From Flavobacterium humi (GTDB taxonomy: Bacteria > Bacteroidota > Bacteroidia > Flavobacteriales > Flavobacteriaceae), in contig NZ_SRLH01000001.1 of the NCBI RefSeq assembly GCF_004745595.1, positions 314,234-378,233 on the forward strand: 64,000 nt of DNA. Reading direction: 5' to 3'. Position numbers and translations under genes: made by a program. Below, in pieces: positions 43,667 to 54,026 of this stretch. Position 1 is the first letter of the stretch; the number at the start of each line of letters is the position of its first letter. The notes beneath the pieces are model-generated. The model ran no database searches, had not been told where the DNA came from, and saw nothing but the letters and a program-made list of their open reading frames with translations.

Positions 43667-46498
43667 CTAAAGTAATTCTTTTTTTAGAAATTGCGCAGTG
43701 TAGCTTTTCTTATTTTTAACTATTTCTTCAGGAGTGCCTTTGGCAACTACTTCTCCGCCGCCTTTTCCACCTTCGTAACCAATATCGATAATGTAATCCG
43801 CGAGCTTGATGACATCCATATTGTGCTCAATAATCAATACCGTATTGCCCTTGTCCACCAGTTTGTTGATTACGTCCATCAGTACCCGGATATCTTCAAA
43901 ATGAAGACCGGTTGTAGGCTCGTCCATGATGTAAAACGTATTCCCGGTATCTTTTTTGGATAATTCGGTGGCTAATTTTATACGTTGTGCTTCACCACCG
44001 GAAAGTGTGGTACTTTGCTGCCCGAGCGTGATATAGCCCAAACCGACATCCTGGATTGTTTTCACTTTCCTGTAGATTTTCGGGATATTTTCAAAGAACG
44101 GAACCGCTTCGTCTACAGTCATGTTCAATACATCCGAAATCGATTTCCCTTTGTATCGAATTTCTAAGGTTTCCCTATTGAAACGTTTTCCCTGGCAGGT
44201 TTCGCATTCTACATACACATCGGGCAAGAAGCTCATTTCAATAGTCCTCACACCGGAACCCTCGCAGGTTTCACATCTACCACCTGCTACATTAAAACTG
44301 AACCTTCCGGCTTTATAACCACGGATCATGCTTTCAGGAGTCATGGTAAACAAACTGCGGATTTCCGTAAAAACTTCCGTATAAGTTGCCGGGTTGGAAC
44401 GCGGTGTCCTTCCAATCGGGCTTTGGTCAATATCGATGACTTTGTCTATATGTTCAAGCCCTTCGATTTTTTTATACGGCTGCGGCTTTTTGACACCATT
44501 GAAATAATATTCGTTCAGGATAGGGTAGAGCGTTTCATTGATTAGCGTTGATTTTCCGCTGCCCGAAACCCCGGTTACACAAATCAGTTTACCCAAAGGC
44601 AGTTCAATGGAAACATTTTTGAGGTTATTTCCCGTGGCACCTGTCAGTTTTATGGATTTTCCGTTGCCTTCCCTTCGTTTGGCCGGAACTTCGATTTTCA
44701 TTTCCCCATTGAGGTACATCGCAGTAATGGTATGCTGCTTCAATATTTCCGCGGGCGTTCCTTTGCTGATGATCTCACCACCAAATTTTCCGGCTTTCGG
44801 GCCAATATCAATCACATAATCAGCACGTTCGATCATGTCTTTGTCATGCTCCACGACAATTACCGAATTACCGATATCCCGCAATTGCTCCAGGGAATGG
44901 ATCAGTTTTTCGTTGTCCCGCTGATGCAATCCGATACTTGGCTCATCCAATATATACAGCACGCCCACTAATTGCGAACCGATCTGGGTTGCCAGTCGGA
45001 TGCGTTGCGCTTCACCTCCGGAAAGGGATTTGGAACTACGGCTCAAGGCCAGGTATTCCAAACCTACATTTACCAAAAAGTGCAGCCTGTCCTTGATTTC
45101 CTTGACAACTTCAATAGCAATTGTTTTTTGTTTGTCCGATAAATGACTGTCTAAAGTATCAAACCAATGAGTTAAATCCGAAATGTCCATGTTGGATAAT
45201 TCGGCGATGTTCTTATCATTGATTTTGAAATAGAGCGCTTCTTTTTTCAATCGGGAACCCTGGCATTCCGGACATTTCACTTCGTCCATGAAATCTTTGG
45301 CCCACCGTTTTATAGTAGTCGAACCGCTTTCGTCATGTTGGGTTTTGATAAAATTCGAAATGCCTTCAAAATCGATTTTATATTCTTTGGTAACCCCGGC
45401 GGCTTTGGAGGAAATTGAAAATTTATCTTTTCCTCCATTAAGGATCACCTCCATTGCTTCTTCGGAAATAGTCTCGATAGGATCGGTTAATTTGAAGCCG
45501 TATTTTTCCCCGATGGTTTCCAGTTGTTTGAAGATCCAGGAAGATTTATAATCGCCAAGTGGGGCAAAACCTCCATTTTTAATGGATAATTTTGGGTTAG
45601 GGATTATTTTTTTAAGGTTGATTTCATTAACAACGCCCAATCCGTTGCAATGTTCGCAAGCCCCTTTGGGAGAATTGAACGAGAACAGGTTTGGTTCCGG
45701 GTTCTGGTATGAAATTCCGGTGGTAGGGCACATCAGGTTTCGGCTGAAATAACGTGTCTGGTTAGTATCCTGGTCCAGGATCATCAGCACATTTTCGCCA
45801 TGGTACATAGCGGTGTGAATGCTTTCGGATAATCTTTTTTCGCTTTCAGGGGAATTTTCAACCACTAACCGGTCTACAACAATTTCGATATCATGGGTCT
45901 TGTAACGATCCAGTTTCATACCGGCAGTCAAATCCAGGACTTCGCCATTGACCCGGACCTTTAGGAATCCCTGTTTGGTGATTTGCTGGAACAATTCGGC
46001 ATAATGCCCTTTCCTTGCCCGGATTACGGGAGCGAGTATATTAATTCGTTTTCCGATGAAATTTTCGGTAATCAAGTCCTTGATTTGCTCATCAGAATAG
46101 GAAACCATTTTTTCACCGGTATTGTAACTATAGGCATCTCCGGCACGGGCAAACAATAATCTGAGGAAATCATAGATTTCGGTAATTGTCCCAACTGTGG
46201 AACGAGGGCTTTTACTTGTAGTTTTCTGCTCAATGGCAATTACCGGGGACAATCCATCGATTTTATCAACATCTGGACGTTCCAGCCCGCCCAAAAACTG
46301 GCGTGCATAGGCCGAAAAGGTTTCTATATAACGGCGCTGCCCTTCGGCGTAAATGGTATCAAAGGCCAACGAGGATTTACCCGAGCCTGAAAGACCGGTA
46401 ATTACAACCAATTCTTCACGGGGAATGGAAATATCAATATTCTTGAGATTGTGCACCCTGGCACCAATAACTTCAATAGTATCTTCGGTATCTAGCAT
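43667..46498 (-). CDS. uvrA: UvrABC excinuclease subunit A
   Basis: The damage-sensing ATPase of nucleotide excision repair, 943 residues from the ATG at 46498 (MLDTEDTIEVIGARVHNLKNI). It has two ABC modules: Walker A GLSGSGKSSLAFDT and GVSGSGKSTLIN, signatures SLSGGEAQRIRLA and TLSGGEAQRIKLA. Zinc modules are CPTTG..CEHCNGLG and CETCEGSG..CETCQGKRF. An in-frame ATG at 46537 would add 13 residues but lies upstream of the best promoter box (46515-46522), so 46498 is preferred. It is complete and intact. Confidence 0.97.
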   Translation of the reverse strand: MLDTEDTIEVIGARVHNLKNIDISIPREELVVITGLSGSGKSSLAFDTIYAEGQRRYIETFSAYARQFLGGLERPDVDKIDGLSPVIAIEQKTTSKSPRSTVGTITEIYDFLRLLFARAGDAYSYNTGEKMVSYSDEQIKDLITENFIGKRINILAPVIRARKGHYAELFQQITKQGFLKVRVNGEVLDLTAGMKLDRYKTHDIEIVVDRLVVENSPESEKRLSESIHTAMYHGENVLMILDQDTNQTRYFSRNLMCPTTGISYQNPEPNLFSFNSPKGACEHCNGLGVVNEINLKKIIPNPKLSIKNGGFAPLGDYKSSWIFKQLETIGEKYGFKLTDPIETISEEAMEVILNGGKDKFSISSKAAGVTKEYKIDFEGISNFIKTQHDESGSTTIKRWAKDFMDEVKCPECQGSRLKKEALYFKINDKNIAELSNMDISDLTHWFDTLDSHLSDKQKTIAIEVVKEIKDRLHFLVNVGLEYLALSRSSKSLSGGEAQRIRLATQIGSQLVGVLYILDEPSIGLHQRDNEKLIHSLEQLRDIGNSVIVVEHDKDMIERADYVIDIGPKAGKFGGEIISKGTPAEILKQHTITAMYLNGEMKIEVPAKRREGNGKSIKLTGATGNNLKNVSIELPLGKLICVTGVSGSGKSTLINETLYPILNEYYFNGVKKPQPYKKIEGLEHIDKVIDIDQSPIGRTPRSNPATYTEVFTEIRSLFTMTPESMIRGYKAGRFSFNVAGGRCETCEGSGVRTIEMSFLPDVYVECETCQGKRFNRETLEIRYKGKSISDVLNMTVDEAVPFFENIPKIYRKVKTIQDVGLGYITLGQQSTTLSGGEAQRIKLATELSKKDTGNTFYIMDEPTTGLHFEDIRVLMDVINKLVDKGNTVLIIEHNMDVIKLADYIIDIGYEGGKGGGEVVAKGTPEEIVKNKKSYTAQFLKKELL

Positions 46499-46514
46499 AA
46501 TTTTAGGCAAAACA

Positions 46515-46522
46515 CAAAGGTA
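46515..46522 (-). promoter_or_regulatory. uvrA promoter -7 box
   Basis: TACCTTTG on the minus strand fits TAnnTTTG exactly and ends 16 bases before ATG 46498, deciding that start. Confidence 0.65.
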
Positions 46523-46554
46523 CATTTTTTGTGTCAAAATTTAGTGTAACATTG

Positions 46555-47808
46555 TTAAGTTTCCAAATCCTTCTGGATGTCTAAATTCCTGAATTTAGGA
46601 GAAGCCAAAGCAGTAACACCAACCACGCCAATGGTCATAATTCCGCCAAAAACAACGGAAGGGACCACACCCATCAGTTTTGAGGTAAAACCGCTTTCAA
46701 AGGCACCCAATTCGTTTGAGGAACCCACAAATATGGAGTTTACAGACGAAACCCTGCCCCGCATATGGTCTGGAGTGTATAATTGAAGGATAGTGGATCG
46801 TATTACTACTGAAATCCCATCGGCTACACCGCTCAAAAACAAAGCAGCCACCGAAACCCAAAAATTGGCCGACAGCCCGAAAATAATAATGCAAACCCCG
46901 AAAACCAGTACCGCCAGCAATAATTTTTTCCCGGCATTGGTATTTAAAGGCATGGAAGTAGCAATAAGCATCGTAATCAGTCCGCCAATGGCAGGAGCAG
47001 CCCTTAGTATCCCGAAACCTTCGGAGCCTACTTTTAAAATATCCTGGGCGAAAATCGGCAATAAAGCAACGGCACCTCCAAATAAAACGGCAAACATATC
47101 CAAGGATAAGGCATTTAGGACGGTTTTGTTCTGGAACACAAAAGTTATTCCTTCTTTAAGGCTTGTAAAAATCGGTTCTCCTAATTTAGGATTGATAATG
47201 GGTTTTGCCGGAATTTGGAATAAGGCGAAAATCCCGAAAATAATACTAATCACCACTAAAAGCATCGAAGCAAAAACACCAATGCCGCCAATGGTAAATC
47301 CTGCCAGCGCCGGCCCGATAACAGCCGCAACCTGCCAGGTAGAACTGCTCCAGGCCGCTGCGTTGGGTTTTTCTTTATTGGGTACGATCAAACCTAGTAA
47401 ACTAAAAACGGACGGGATGATAAAGGCCCGGATAATACCACCTAAAAATACAAGGGCATAAATACCATTTAAAACGGTGTTTTTAGAAAGGGTTTCCGAA
47501 ACTTCCGGTTTGAGCAATACACACATCAAAATACTGATCAAGGCCAGCCCTGAAAGGCATTTGACCAACATTCCCTTCTTTTCGTTCTGATCGACGATAT
47601 GCCCTGCGAACAGCGCCATCCCGATAGCCGGGATTACTTCCATTAAACCTATAAGCCCTAATGACAGCGGGTCTTTGGTTATTCTGTACACTTCCCATTC
47701 CACCAATACAAATTGCATGGACCAGCCCAAAACAATGCCCAGCCGCATCAATAAAAACCAGCGGAACTCTTTTATTTTCAACGAAGAAAACGGATCTTTT
47801 TTACTCAT
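46555..47808 (-). CDS. MFS transporter
   Basis: A 417-residue major facilitator protein with about 12 hydrophobic segments. Landmarks are FRWFLLMRLGIVLGWSMQFV at the first helix, GLIGLMEVIPAIGMALFAGHIVDQ with the loop 2-3 motif, IGPALAGFTIGGIG and LQLYTPDHMRGRVSSVNSIFVG. It resembles the EntS/MFS_3 exporter group; the substrate is unknown. The gene overlaps recJ by 8 bp (start 47808, recJ stop at 47801), so they share a transcript, and it ends 17 bp from the uvrA promoter region. Confidence 0.9.
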   Translation of the reverse strand: MSKKDPFSSLKIKEFRWFLLMRLGIVLGWSMQFVLVEWEVYRITKDPLSLGLIGLMEVIPAIGMALFAGHIVDQNEKKGMLVKCLSGLALISILMCVLLKPEVSETLSKNTVLNGIYALVFLGGIIRAFIIPSVFSLLGLIVPNKEKPNAAAWSSSTWQVAAVIGPALAGFTIGGIGVFASMLLVVISIIFGIFALFQIPAKPIINPKLGEPIFTSLKEGITFVFQNKTVLNALSLDMFAVLFGGAVALLPIFAQDILKVGSEGFGILRAAPAIGGLITMLIATSMPLNTNAGKKLLLAVLVFGVCIIIFGLSANFWVSVAALFLSGVADGISVVIRSTILQLYTPDHMRGRVSSVNSIFVGSSNELGAFESGFTSKLMGVVPSVVFGGIMTIGVVGVTALASPKFRNLDIQKDLET

Positions 47809-49501
47809 GATTTTCTTTAATATCTCTTAATTTTAATTGTAAGCTTATCGTATTGTTCCATTCGTTTTCATCAACAGAATAAACAATGTCAAACGTTTTT
47901 TGATTTCCGGTAAGCATTTTTTTAGGGGCCAGGCCAAAGCCAATGGCAGCAAATCCATCGCCATCGCCTTGTTTTACAAACAACCGCAAGTGTTCTTCGT
48001 CTTTGCCCAGGGTTTTTCCGTACCCGGTATCATAGACCTGCCTGGACAGGAAAACCGGTGTCATATTTTGCGGGCCAAAGGGCTCGAATTGTTTTAATAT
48101 CCGAAAGAATTTAGGATCGATGCCGTTTAATTCCATTTCCAGGTCGGCTGAAATTTCGGGAGTCAATAAATCAGGGTTAATTGTTTCCCGGACCACCTCT
48201 TCAAATTTATCCTTAAAAGCACTGTAATTTTCTTCCTTCAGCGTCATTCCGGCCGCATACATATGCCCGCCAAATTGTTCCAAATGTTCCGCACTGGCTT
48301 CCAAAGCATTATAAATGTCGAAATCTTTGACAGAACGTGCCGATGCCGCCAATTTGTCGCCGCTTTTGGTAAAAACAATCGTTGGGCGGTAATGCGTTTC
48401 AATCAGCCTGGAGGCAACAATTCCTATGACACCTTTGTGCCAATCCTCCTGGTATACAACGGTTGTGAATTTAGCTTCTTCGGCGTTTTCTTCAATTTGA
48501 AGGAGCGCTTCCTGCGTAATCTGTTTGTCAAGATCTTTCCTGTCGGCATTGAATATCTCAATTTGGGAAGCAAATGCGGTGGCTTGTTCCAAATCGAATT
48601 CAGACAACAATTCGACTGCATAATTGCCGTGTTTGATCCTTCCGGCAGCATTTATTCTCGGCGCTATGATAAAAACCACGTCCGTTATTGTAAGCACTTT
48701 CTTTTTTAAGTTCTGGACCATTGCCTTGATGCCTGGCCTTGGAGCCGAATTGATAACCTCTAAACCGAACTTCGCCAAAATCCTGTTTTCTCCCGTCATC
48801 GGAACAATGTCCGCAGCAATGGCTGTCGCGACCAAATCGAGATAAGGTATCAGGTCATCAATCGTTTGATTCCTATTTTGGCCTAAAGCCTGAATCAGTT
48901 TAAAACCTACTCCGCAACCGCACAATTCATCATAAGGATAACTGCAGTCGGTTCTTTTGGGGTCTAACACAGCTGTGGCGTCTGGCAGGATATCTCCCGG
49001 CCGATGGTGGTCACAAATGATGAAATCAATATTTTTCGCTTTGGCGTATGCCACATGATCGATTGATTTGATACCGCAATCCAGGGCAATAATCAGGCTG
49101 ATCCCGTTATCATCCGCATAATCGATCCCTTTGTACGAAATGCCGTAGCCTTCGTCATAACGATCTGGAATATAGGTGTCTATATGAGGGTAATAGCTTT
49201 TCAGATAAGAAGAAACCAAAGAAACGGCAGTAGTGCCATCTACGTCATAATCACCAAAAATCAAAATGTTTTCATTGCTGGCTATGGCGGCTTCGATGCG
49301 CGTAACTGCTTTGTCCATATCTTTCATCAAATACGGATCATGCAGGTCGCTTAAACTGGGACGGAAAAACTGCCGTGCCTGCTCGAAAGTTTCAATACCG
49401 CGCTGCAATAACAGAATGGCAATATTTTCGTCTACTTGTAAAGCCTGCGAGAGTTCTTTGATTTTTGCTTGGTGGGGTTTTGGTTTAATGGTCCAGCGCA
49501 T
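47801..49501 (-). CDS. recJ: Single-stranded-DNA-specific exonuclease RecJ
   Basis: A 566-residue 5'-3' exonuclease of recombination and mismatch repair. DHH-family motifs are ILIFGDYDVDGTTAVSL, LIIALDCGI, FIICDHHRPGD (DHH) and PRINAAGRIKHGNYA. The DHHA1 region reads GVIGIVASRLIE and FGGHMYAAGMTL, and an OB-like C-terminal part follows. The length is typical. It overlaps the MFS gene by 8 bp. The upstream neighbour, ade, is divergent. Confidence 0.96.
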   Translation of the reverse strand: MRWTIKPKPHQAKIKELSQALQVDENIAILLLQRGIETFEQARQFFRPSLSDLHDPYLMKDMDKAVTRIEAAIASNENILIFGDYDVDGTTAVSLVSSYLKSYYPHIDTYIPDRYDEGYGISYKGIDYADDNGISLIIALDCGIKSIDHVAYAKAKNIDFIICDHHRPGDILPDATAVLDPKRTDCSYPYDELCGCGVGFKLIQALGQNRNQTIDDLIPYLDLVATAIAADIVPMTGENRILAKFGLEVINSAPRPGIKAMVQNLKKKVLTITDVVFIIAPRINAAGRIKHGNYAVELLSEFDLEQATAFASQIEIFNADRKDLDKQITQEALLQIEENAEEAKFTTVVYQEDWHKGVIGIVASRLIETHYRPTIVFTKSGDKLAASARSVKDFDIYNALEASAEHLEQFGGHMYAAGMTLKEENYSAFKDKFEEVVRETINPDLLTPEISADLEMELNGIDPKFFRILKQFEPFGPQNMTPVFLSRQVYDTGYGKTLGKDEEHLRLFVKQGDGDGFAAIGFGLAPKKMLTGNQKTFDIVYSVDENEWNNTISLQLKLRDIKENHE

Positions 49502-49657
49502 ACTATTTTATATGGAGTGTAAGTTTTGAATCCAAATTTACTACAAAATTTGAAAACAATTTGTTAATTAAATTTTTTAAAATCCGAAAATAATTCCGTG
49601 AAATCCCGATAAAAAATGGTTATTTTGAACTTTAATACCATTTAAAAAAATCAATAA

Positions 49658-51277
49658 ATGCAGATTCAGGGCCAAATTGTCGATATCGAAAACAAACGGA
49701 TTTATCCGGGGGAAATTGTGGTTGAAAACGGAGTGATCGTTTCCATTACGGAAAAAGAACATAACGTGAAAAGTTATATCCTTCCGGGGTTTATCGATGC
49801 CCACATCCATATAGAAAGTTCCATGCTCGTACCGTCTGAATTTGCTAAAATTGCTGTACTCCACGGAACGGTCGGAACGATTTCGGACCCTCATGAAATT
49901 GCGAATGTATTGGGAAAAGAAGGCGTTTATTATATGATTGACAACGGTAGGGAAGTCCCTTTGAAATTCCATTTCGGTGCACCTTCCTGTGTTCCTGCCA
50001 CTTCTTTTGAAACAGCGGGAGGGATTATAGATTCCGAGGAAATCAAGGAATTGATGGCTTCACCCGATATTTTCTATTTGTCTGAAATGATGAATTATCC
50101 CGGTGTTTTATTTGATGATCCGGAAGTCCTGAAGAAAATACAATGGGCCAAACATTTTGGCAAACCTGTTGACGGCCATGCTCCCGGATTGCGGGGCGAT
50201 GCCATCCGGAAATACATTTCTGCCGGGATTTCGACAGACCATGAATGTTTTACTTTCGAGGAAGCGCAGGAAAAACTGTCCTTGGGCATGAAAGTGATTG
50301 TCCGGGAAGGAAGCGCCGCCAAAAATTTTGAAGCCCTGATTGATTTGCTTCCTGAGCACTATCAAAATATGATGTTCTGTTCCGATGACAAACATCCTGA
50401 TGATTTGATTTTAGGACACATTAATTCGCTTTGCGCCCGCGCCGTGGCAAAAGGAATCGATGTTTTTAAGGTATTACAAGTGGCCTGCATCAATCCTGTA
50501 AAACATTATAAAATGAATGTAGGTTTGCTGAAAGAAAAGGATACTGCCGATTTTATCGTAGTGGATGACCTGATTCATTTTAACGTGCAGAAAACATATA
50601 TTAATGGTGATCTGGTCGCTGAAAATGGGATTTCATTTGTAAATCCGGTAGCTTTTGAGACTCCGAATAATTTCAACATAACAATTAAGGAAACTTCCGA
50701 TTTTGAACTTTCGGGAACAGCCTCAAAAATAAGGGTGATCGAGGCTTTGGAAGGACAGCTGATTACTAACGAATTACATCATTCGCCAGCTATAAAAGAC
50801 GGCAAATTGGTTTCGGATACGGAAAACGATATCCTTAAAATGGCTGTAGTCAACCGCTATTACGATGCGGCTCCGGCGATTGCATTTATCAAGAATTTCG
50901 GATTGAAAAAAGGTGCCATCGCGAGTTCGGTAGCGCACGATTGCCATAATATCATTGCTGTAGGCACTTCTGATGCCGAAATTTGCAAGGCCGTGAATCT
51001 TTTGGTGGAAAACAAAGGCGGAATCTGTGCCGTAAATGGTTCGGAAAGCAAAATATTGCCGCTTCCCGTAGCAGGAATCATGAGCGATAAGGACGGTTGG
51101 CAGGCCGGCAGGTTGTACCAGGAAATCGATACAATGGCCAAAGCATTAGGCAGCCCGCTCAAAGCGCCGTTCATGACACTTTCTTTCATGGCATTGTTGG
51201 TTATCCCGGACCTGAAACTATCCGACAAAGGATTATTCAGCGGAAATACTTTTTCGTTTGTTGATTTGGAAGTTTAA
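49658..51277 (+). CDS. ade: Adenine deaminase
   Basis: A 539-residue metal-dependent amidohydrolase converting adenine to hypoxanthine. The metal site opens [18 protein letters not shown], then [16 protein letters not shown] (metal His), [12 protein letters not shown] and [11 protein letters not shown]. The C-terminal part has [16 protein letters not shown] and the tail [26 protein letters not shown], found in bacterial adenine deaminases. The role is purine salvage. The 3' end overlaps the convergent HopJ-family gene by 4 bp. Confidence 0.95.
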   Translation: MQIQGQIVDIENKRIYPGEIVVENGVIVSITEKEHNVKSYILPGFIDAHIHIESSMLVPSEFAKIAVLHGTVGTISDPHEIANVLGKEGVYYMIDNGREVPLKFHFGAPSCVPATSFETAGGIIDSEEIKELMASPDIFYLSEMMNYPGVLFDDPEVLKKIQWAKHFGKPVDGHAPGLRGDAIRKYISAGISTDHECFTFEEAQEKLSLGMKVIVREGSAAKNFEALIDLLPEHYQNMMFCSDDKHPDDLILGHINSLCARAVAKGIDVFKVLQVACINPVKHYKMNVGLLKEKDTADFIVVDDLIHFNVQKTYINGDLVAENGISFVNPVAFETPNNFNITIKETSDFELSGTASKIRVIEALEGQLITNELHHSPAIKDGKLVSDTENDILKMAVVNRYYDAAPAIAFIKNFGLKKGAIASSVAHDCHNIIAVGTSDAEICKAVNLLVENKGGICAVNGSESKILPLPVAGIMSDKDGWQAGRLYQEIDTMAKALGSPLKAPFMTLSFMALLVIPDLKLSDKGLFSGNTFSFVDLEV

Positions 51278-51633
51278 GGCTTTTTCAGCTGCAACGCTTT
51301 TCCTTCAAATTGAATTCCGTTCCAGCCCGTTTTGATGAAATTCCGGATGTTTTGATGGTTTGTCCCGTTGGGATGGTTCAGGACTTCGTCAAAGTAATAG
51401 GTGCCAAAACAAGCCAGTGCTTCAGACGGTGTCAAGTTTTGCAAAAGGCCGAAAGCGAAGATTTTACAGGAACCTGAATTTTCACCGGGCGCATTGTATT
51501 GGTCCCCGTTTTGAAATCCGGTAGGAGTAAAATCATAATATTCTTCAATAACGGCAATGGTGTCCGAAAAATGGATGCTTTGCGGTTCCAGCCTTACAAT
51601 ATCCAGGAATTGAGCGATACTTCTGTTAGTCAT
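51274..51633 (-). CDS. HopJ-family protein
   Basis: A 119-residue protein with [56 protein letters not shown] and [15 protein letters not shown]. This matches the HopJ family, named after a Pseudomonas type III effector but widespread in non-pathogens as a cytoplasmic protein of unknown function. The effector name should not be read as evidence of virulence. It overlaps rsmI by 8 bp, so it is part of that operon, and overlaps ade by 4 bp at the 3' end. Confidence 0.85.
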   Translation of the reverse strand: MTNRSIAQFLDIVRLEPQSIHFSDTIAVIEEYYDFTPTGFQNGDQYNAPGENSGSCKIFAFGLLQNLTPSEALACFGTYYFDEVLNHPNGTNHQNIRNFIKTGWNGIQFEGKALQLKKP

Positions 51634-52336
51634 GGTTTTGCGGTTCTTTTTTAGATTCCTTAACCGAAATTTTTCCGGCTACAACGACCACGATTTCCCC
51701 TTTGGCAGGTTTTGCTTCAAAATGCTTCAAAACATCTTCTGCGGTTCCCCTGACGGTTTCTTCGTGGAGTTTTGAAATTTCCCGGGATACTGAAACTTGC
51801 CGGTCTGCGCCGAAATATTGCACGAATTCGGCCAATGTTTTGGTGAGTTTATGTGGCGAAACATACAGGATCATCGTCCTTGTTTCTTCCGCAAGGGCCA
51901 AATAGCGTGTCTGGCGGCCTTTTTTATCGGGCAAAAAACCTTCAAAAATGAATTTATCGTTCGGAAGCCCGCTATTGACCAATGCCGGTACAAAAGCTGT
52001 GGCGCCCGGCAGGCAGTCTACTTCAATATTATGTTCCACACAGGCACGGGTAAGCAAAAAGCCCGGATCGGAAATGGCCGGCGTCCCTGCATCAGAAATT
52101 AAAGCGATATTTTCGCCCGCCTGGATACGTTTGATGATGTTTTCAACCGTTTTATGCTCGTTATGCATATGGTGGCTGTGCATGTGCGTTGCGATTTCGA
52201 AATGTTTCAGCAGTTTTCCGCTGGTCCGGGTATCTTCGGCAAGGATCAAATCAACTTCCTTAAGGACTTTAATAGCCCTGAAAGTCATGTCTTCCAAATT
52301 ACCGATAGGAGTAGGTACCAAGTATAATTTACCCAT
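51626..52336 (-). CDS. rsmI: 16S rRNA (cytidine(1402)-2'-O)-methyltransferase
   Basis: A 236-residue SAM-dependent methyltransferase of the tetrapyrrole-methylase fold, modifying C1402 of 16S rRNA. It begins GKLYLVPTPIGNLEDMTFRA, then VDLILAEDTRTSGKLLKHF, ALISDAGTPAISDPGFLLTRA and VDCLPGATAFVPALVNSGLP, all RsmI signatures. The start ATG directly follows the upstream gene's TAA. It overlaps the HopJ-family gene by 8 bp. Confidence 0.96.
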   Translation of the reverse strand: MGKLYLVPTPIGNLEDMTFRAIKVLKEVDLILAEDTRTSGKLLKHFEIATHMHSHHMHNEHKTVENIIKRIQAGENIALISDAGTPAISDPGFLLTRACVEHNIEVDCLPGATAFVPALVNSGLPNDKFIFEGFLPDKKGRQTRYLALAEETRTMILYVSPHKLTKTLAEFVQYFGADRQVSVSREISKLHEETVRGTAEDVLKHFEAKPAKGEIVVVVAGKISVKESKKEPQNHD

Positions 52337-53311
52337 TTACAAGAATTTATTTTCAACAAATTCCATGAACCGCTCTGCAAATTCATCTTTTCCTTTCCAG
52401 TTATTATAGTCAGGTTTTACAAGCTCATCGATAAAATTACGGGCATCTTCAAAGGTATCGAAAGTACTCAATTGGGACACCACCCGGTTAAAATCCTCGC
52501 TGCTTCCCCCGAAAAGGTTTTTTTCAAAAGCGATGCGGTCGTTCAATCCTATGTTTATGCCTTTGTTGAGCTTATCATTAAGGTTGGTTGCCGGTTTTGG
52601 GTCAGCTTTTTCAAATACGATATCTTTTCCTTCGGTAACATCCACAAATACGGTTTCCACCTGGATTTCGGGAGCAGGTTTTTCAAAAATCACTTCCTTG
52701 CCATCGTGTACATCGCTAAAAACTGTTTCCACATGGACTTCAGAAGCCGGTTTCTCTTCAATTTTATCGTCTATGATTTTTGCTATTTCTTTTGAAATTT
52801 TGGCATCTTCCTGTTTTTTAAGATCGCTTACACGGTCAAAAATAGGATCGGCAGTTACGCCGCCCAGGATCTCATCAATGGAAATTTGCTTTTTATCCGG
52901 TTTCGGGATTTCTATTATAGGGGTTTCGGCAACGGTTTGAGGTGTTTCGGCAACAACTTCTTTCTCAATGGTTTCAACTATTTCTTCGGTCTTCTTAGGC
53001 TCTTCTTTTGGTACTTCGGGAGCTGTTTCCGTTTTAGGTTCCACCACCAATTCGTGGTCTTCCTTTTCAGTAATTTCGGCTACGATTATCTTTTCGTCAA
53101 AATCAAAAGCCTTTTCCAGTTTCTTTTCAATTTCGGGCAAACCGATGGTTGGTTTTAGGTCACTGAAATTCTCTTCAACAAATAATAAGACAGATAGCTT
53201 TTCGTATAATTTTTGGGCTTCATGGTGCAATTCCCGGACATCTTCTTTGTGTTTCAATTGCAAAATTCTGTGGGCTATGCTAATTAATTCGGCTTCTAAC
53301 TTTTTTTTCAT
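52337..53311 (-). CDS. Conserved acidic protein of unknown function with internal 24-aa duplication
   Basis: A 324-residue protein in three parts. Residues 1-75 are a helical N-terminal region (AELISIAHRILQLKHKEDVREL). Residues 76-245 are a low-complexity stretch rich in E, K, P and V. Residues 246-324 are a compact C-terminal domain (LNKGINIGLNDRIAFEKNLF, FDTFEDARNFIDELVKPDYNNW). In the middle, 187-210 and 211-234 are a tandem 24-residue repeat (KPASEVHVETVFSDVHDGKE then KPAPEIQVETVFVDVTEGKD). I do not recognise a characterised family, although this type of protein beside rsmI recurs in Flavobacteriia. Its stop abuts the rsmI ATG. Confidence 0.8.
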   Translation of the reverse strand: MKKKLEAELISIAHRILQLKHKEDVRELHHEAQKLYEKLSVLLFVEENFSDLKPTIGLPEIEKKLEKAFDFDEKIIVAEITEKEDHELVVEPKTETAPEVPKEEPKKTEEIVETIEKEVVAETPQTVAETPIIEIPKPDKKQISIDEILGGVTADPIFDRVSDLKKQEDAKISKEIAKIIDDKIEEKPASEVHVETVFSDVHDGKEVIFEKPAPEIQVETVFVDVTEGKDIVFEKADPKPATNLNDKLNKGINIGLNDRIAFEKNLFGGSSEDFNRVVSQLSTFDTFEDARNFIDELVKPDYNNWKGKDEFAERFMEFVENKFL

Positions 53312-53351
53312 AACTTTTAAAATTATAATGAGTGAGGCGTATCTTTTTTAA

Positions 53352-53359
53352 TAAATTTG
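53352..53359 (+). promoter_or_regulatory. Probable tdk promoter -7 box
   Basis: TAAATTTG fits TAnnTTTG exactly, 53 bases before the tdk ATG. Confidence 0.55.
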
Positions 53360-53412
53360 TTGTGTTACAAAGTAATAAAAACTATTCATTTTTATCGTTA
53401 TAAAAATAAAAA

Positions 53413-54021
53413 ATGTTTCTTGAAAATACAGTAAATCATAAAGAACAATTTGGTTGGATTGAAGTCATCTGTGGTTCAATGTTTTCGGGTAAAACCGAAG
53501 AATTGATCCGCCGGCTGAAACGGGCGCAGTTTGCCAAACAAAAGGTTGAAATCTTTAAACCGTCAATAGATACACGCTATGATGATGAAATGGTAGTTTC
53601 CCACAATAAGAATGAAATCCGCTCGACTCCGGTTCCGGCCGCTGCCAATATCCGCATCCTGGCACAGGGCTGTGATGTGGTAGGGATCGATGAAGCGCAG
53701 TTTTTTGATGATGAGATCGTAGCCATCTGCAATGACCTGGCCAATTCGGGCATCAGGGTAATTGTTGCAGGTTTGGATATGGATTTTAAGGGAAATCCTT
53801 TTGGCCCCATGCCGGCACTAATGGCCACGGCGGAATATGTGACAAAAGTGCACGCCGTGTGTACCCGCACCGGAAACCTGGCCCATTACAGTTTCAGGAA
53901 AAATGACAATGAAAAATTGGTCATGCTGGGAGAAACGGAAGAATACGAGCCTTTGAGCCGCGCCGCCTATTATAACGCCATGAAAAAGAACCAGGAAGAG
54001 AATCCCGATAAGAAAAAATAA
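53413..54021 (+). CDS. tdk: Thymidine kinase (type II)
   Basis: A 202-residue thymidine kinase for pyrimidine salvage. The P-loop is [19 protein letters not shown], the DE motif [12 protein letters not shown] and [18 protein letters not shown] follow, and the lasso region is [18 protein letters not shown]. The zinc-binding cysteines of most type II enzymes are not conserved: the usual CxxC near HAVC reads CTRT, so the lasso probably lacks zinc. It is 5 bp ahead of murF-alr and probably co-transcribed. Confidence 0.95.
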   Translation: MFLENTVNHKEQFGWIEVICGSMFSGKTEELIRRLKRAQFAKQKVEIFKPSIDTRYDDEMVVSHNKNEIRSTPVPAAANIRILAQGCDVVGIDEAQFFDDEIVAICNDLANSGIRVIVAGLDMDFKGNPFGPMPALMATAEYVTKVHAVCTRTGNLAHYSFRKNDNEKLVMLGETEEYEPLSRAAYYNAMKKNQEENPDKKK

Positions 54022-54026
54022 CAACC

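Noticed and set aside
51274..51633. Type III secretion effector
   Set aside because: HopJ-family proteins occur widely in non-pathogens; no type III secretion genes are visible, so only the family name is kept.
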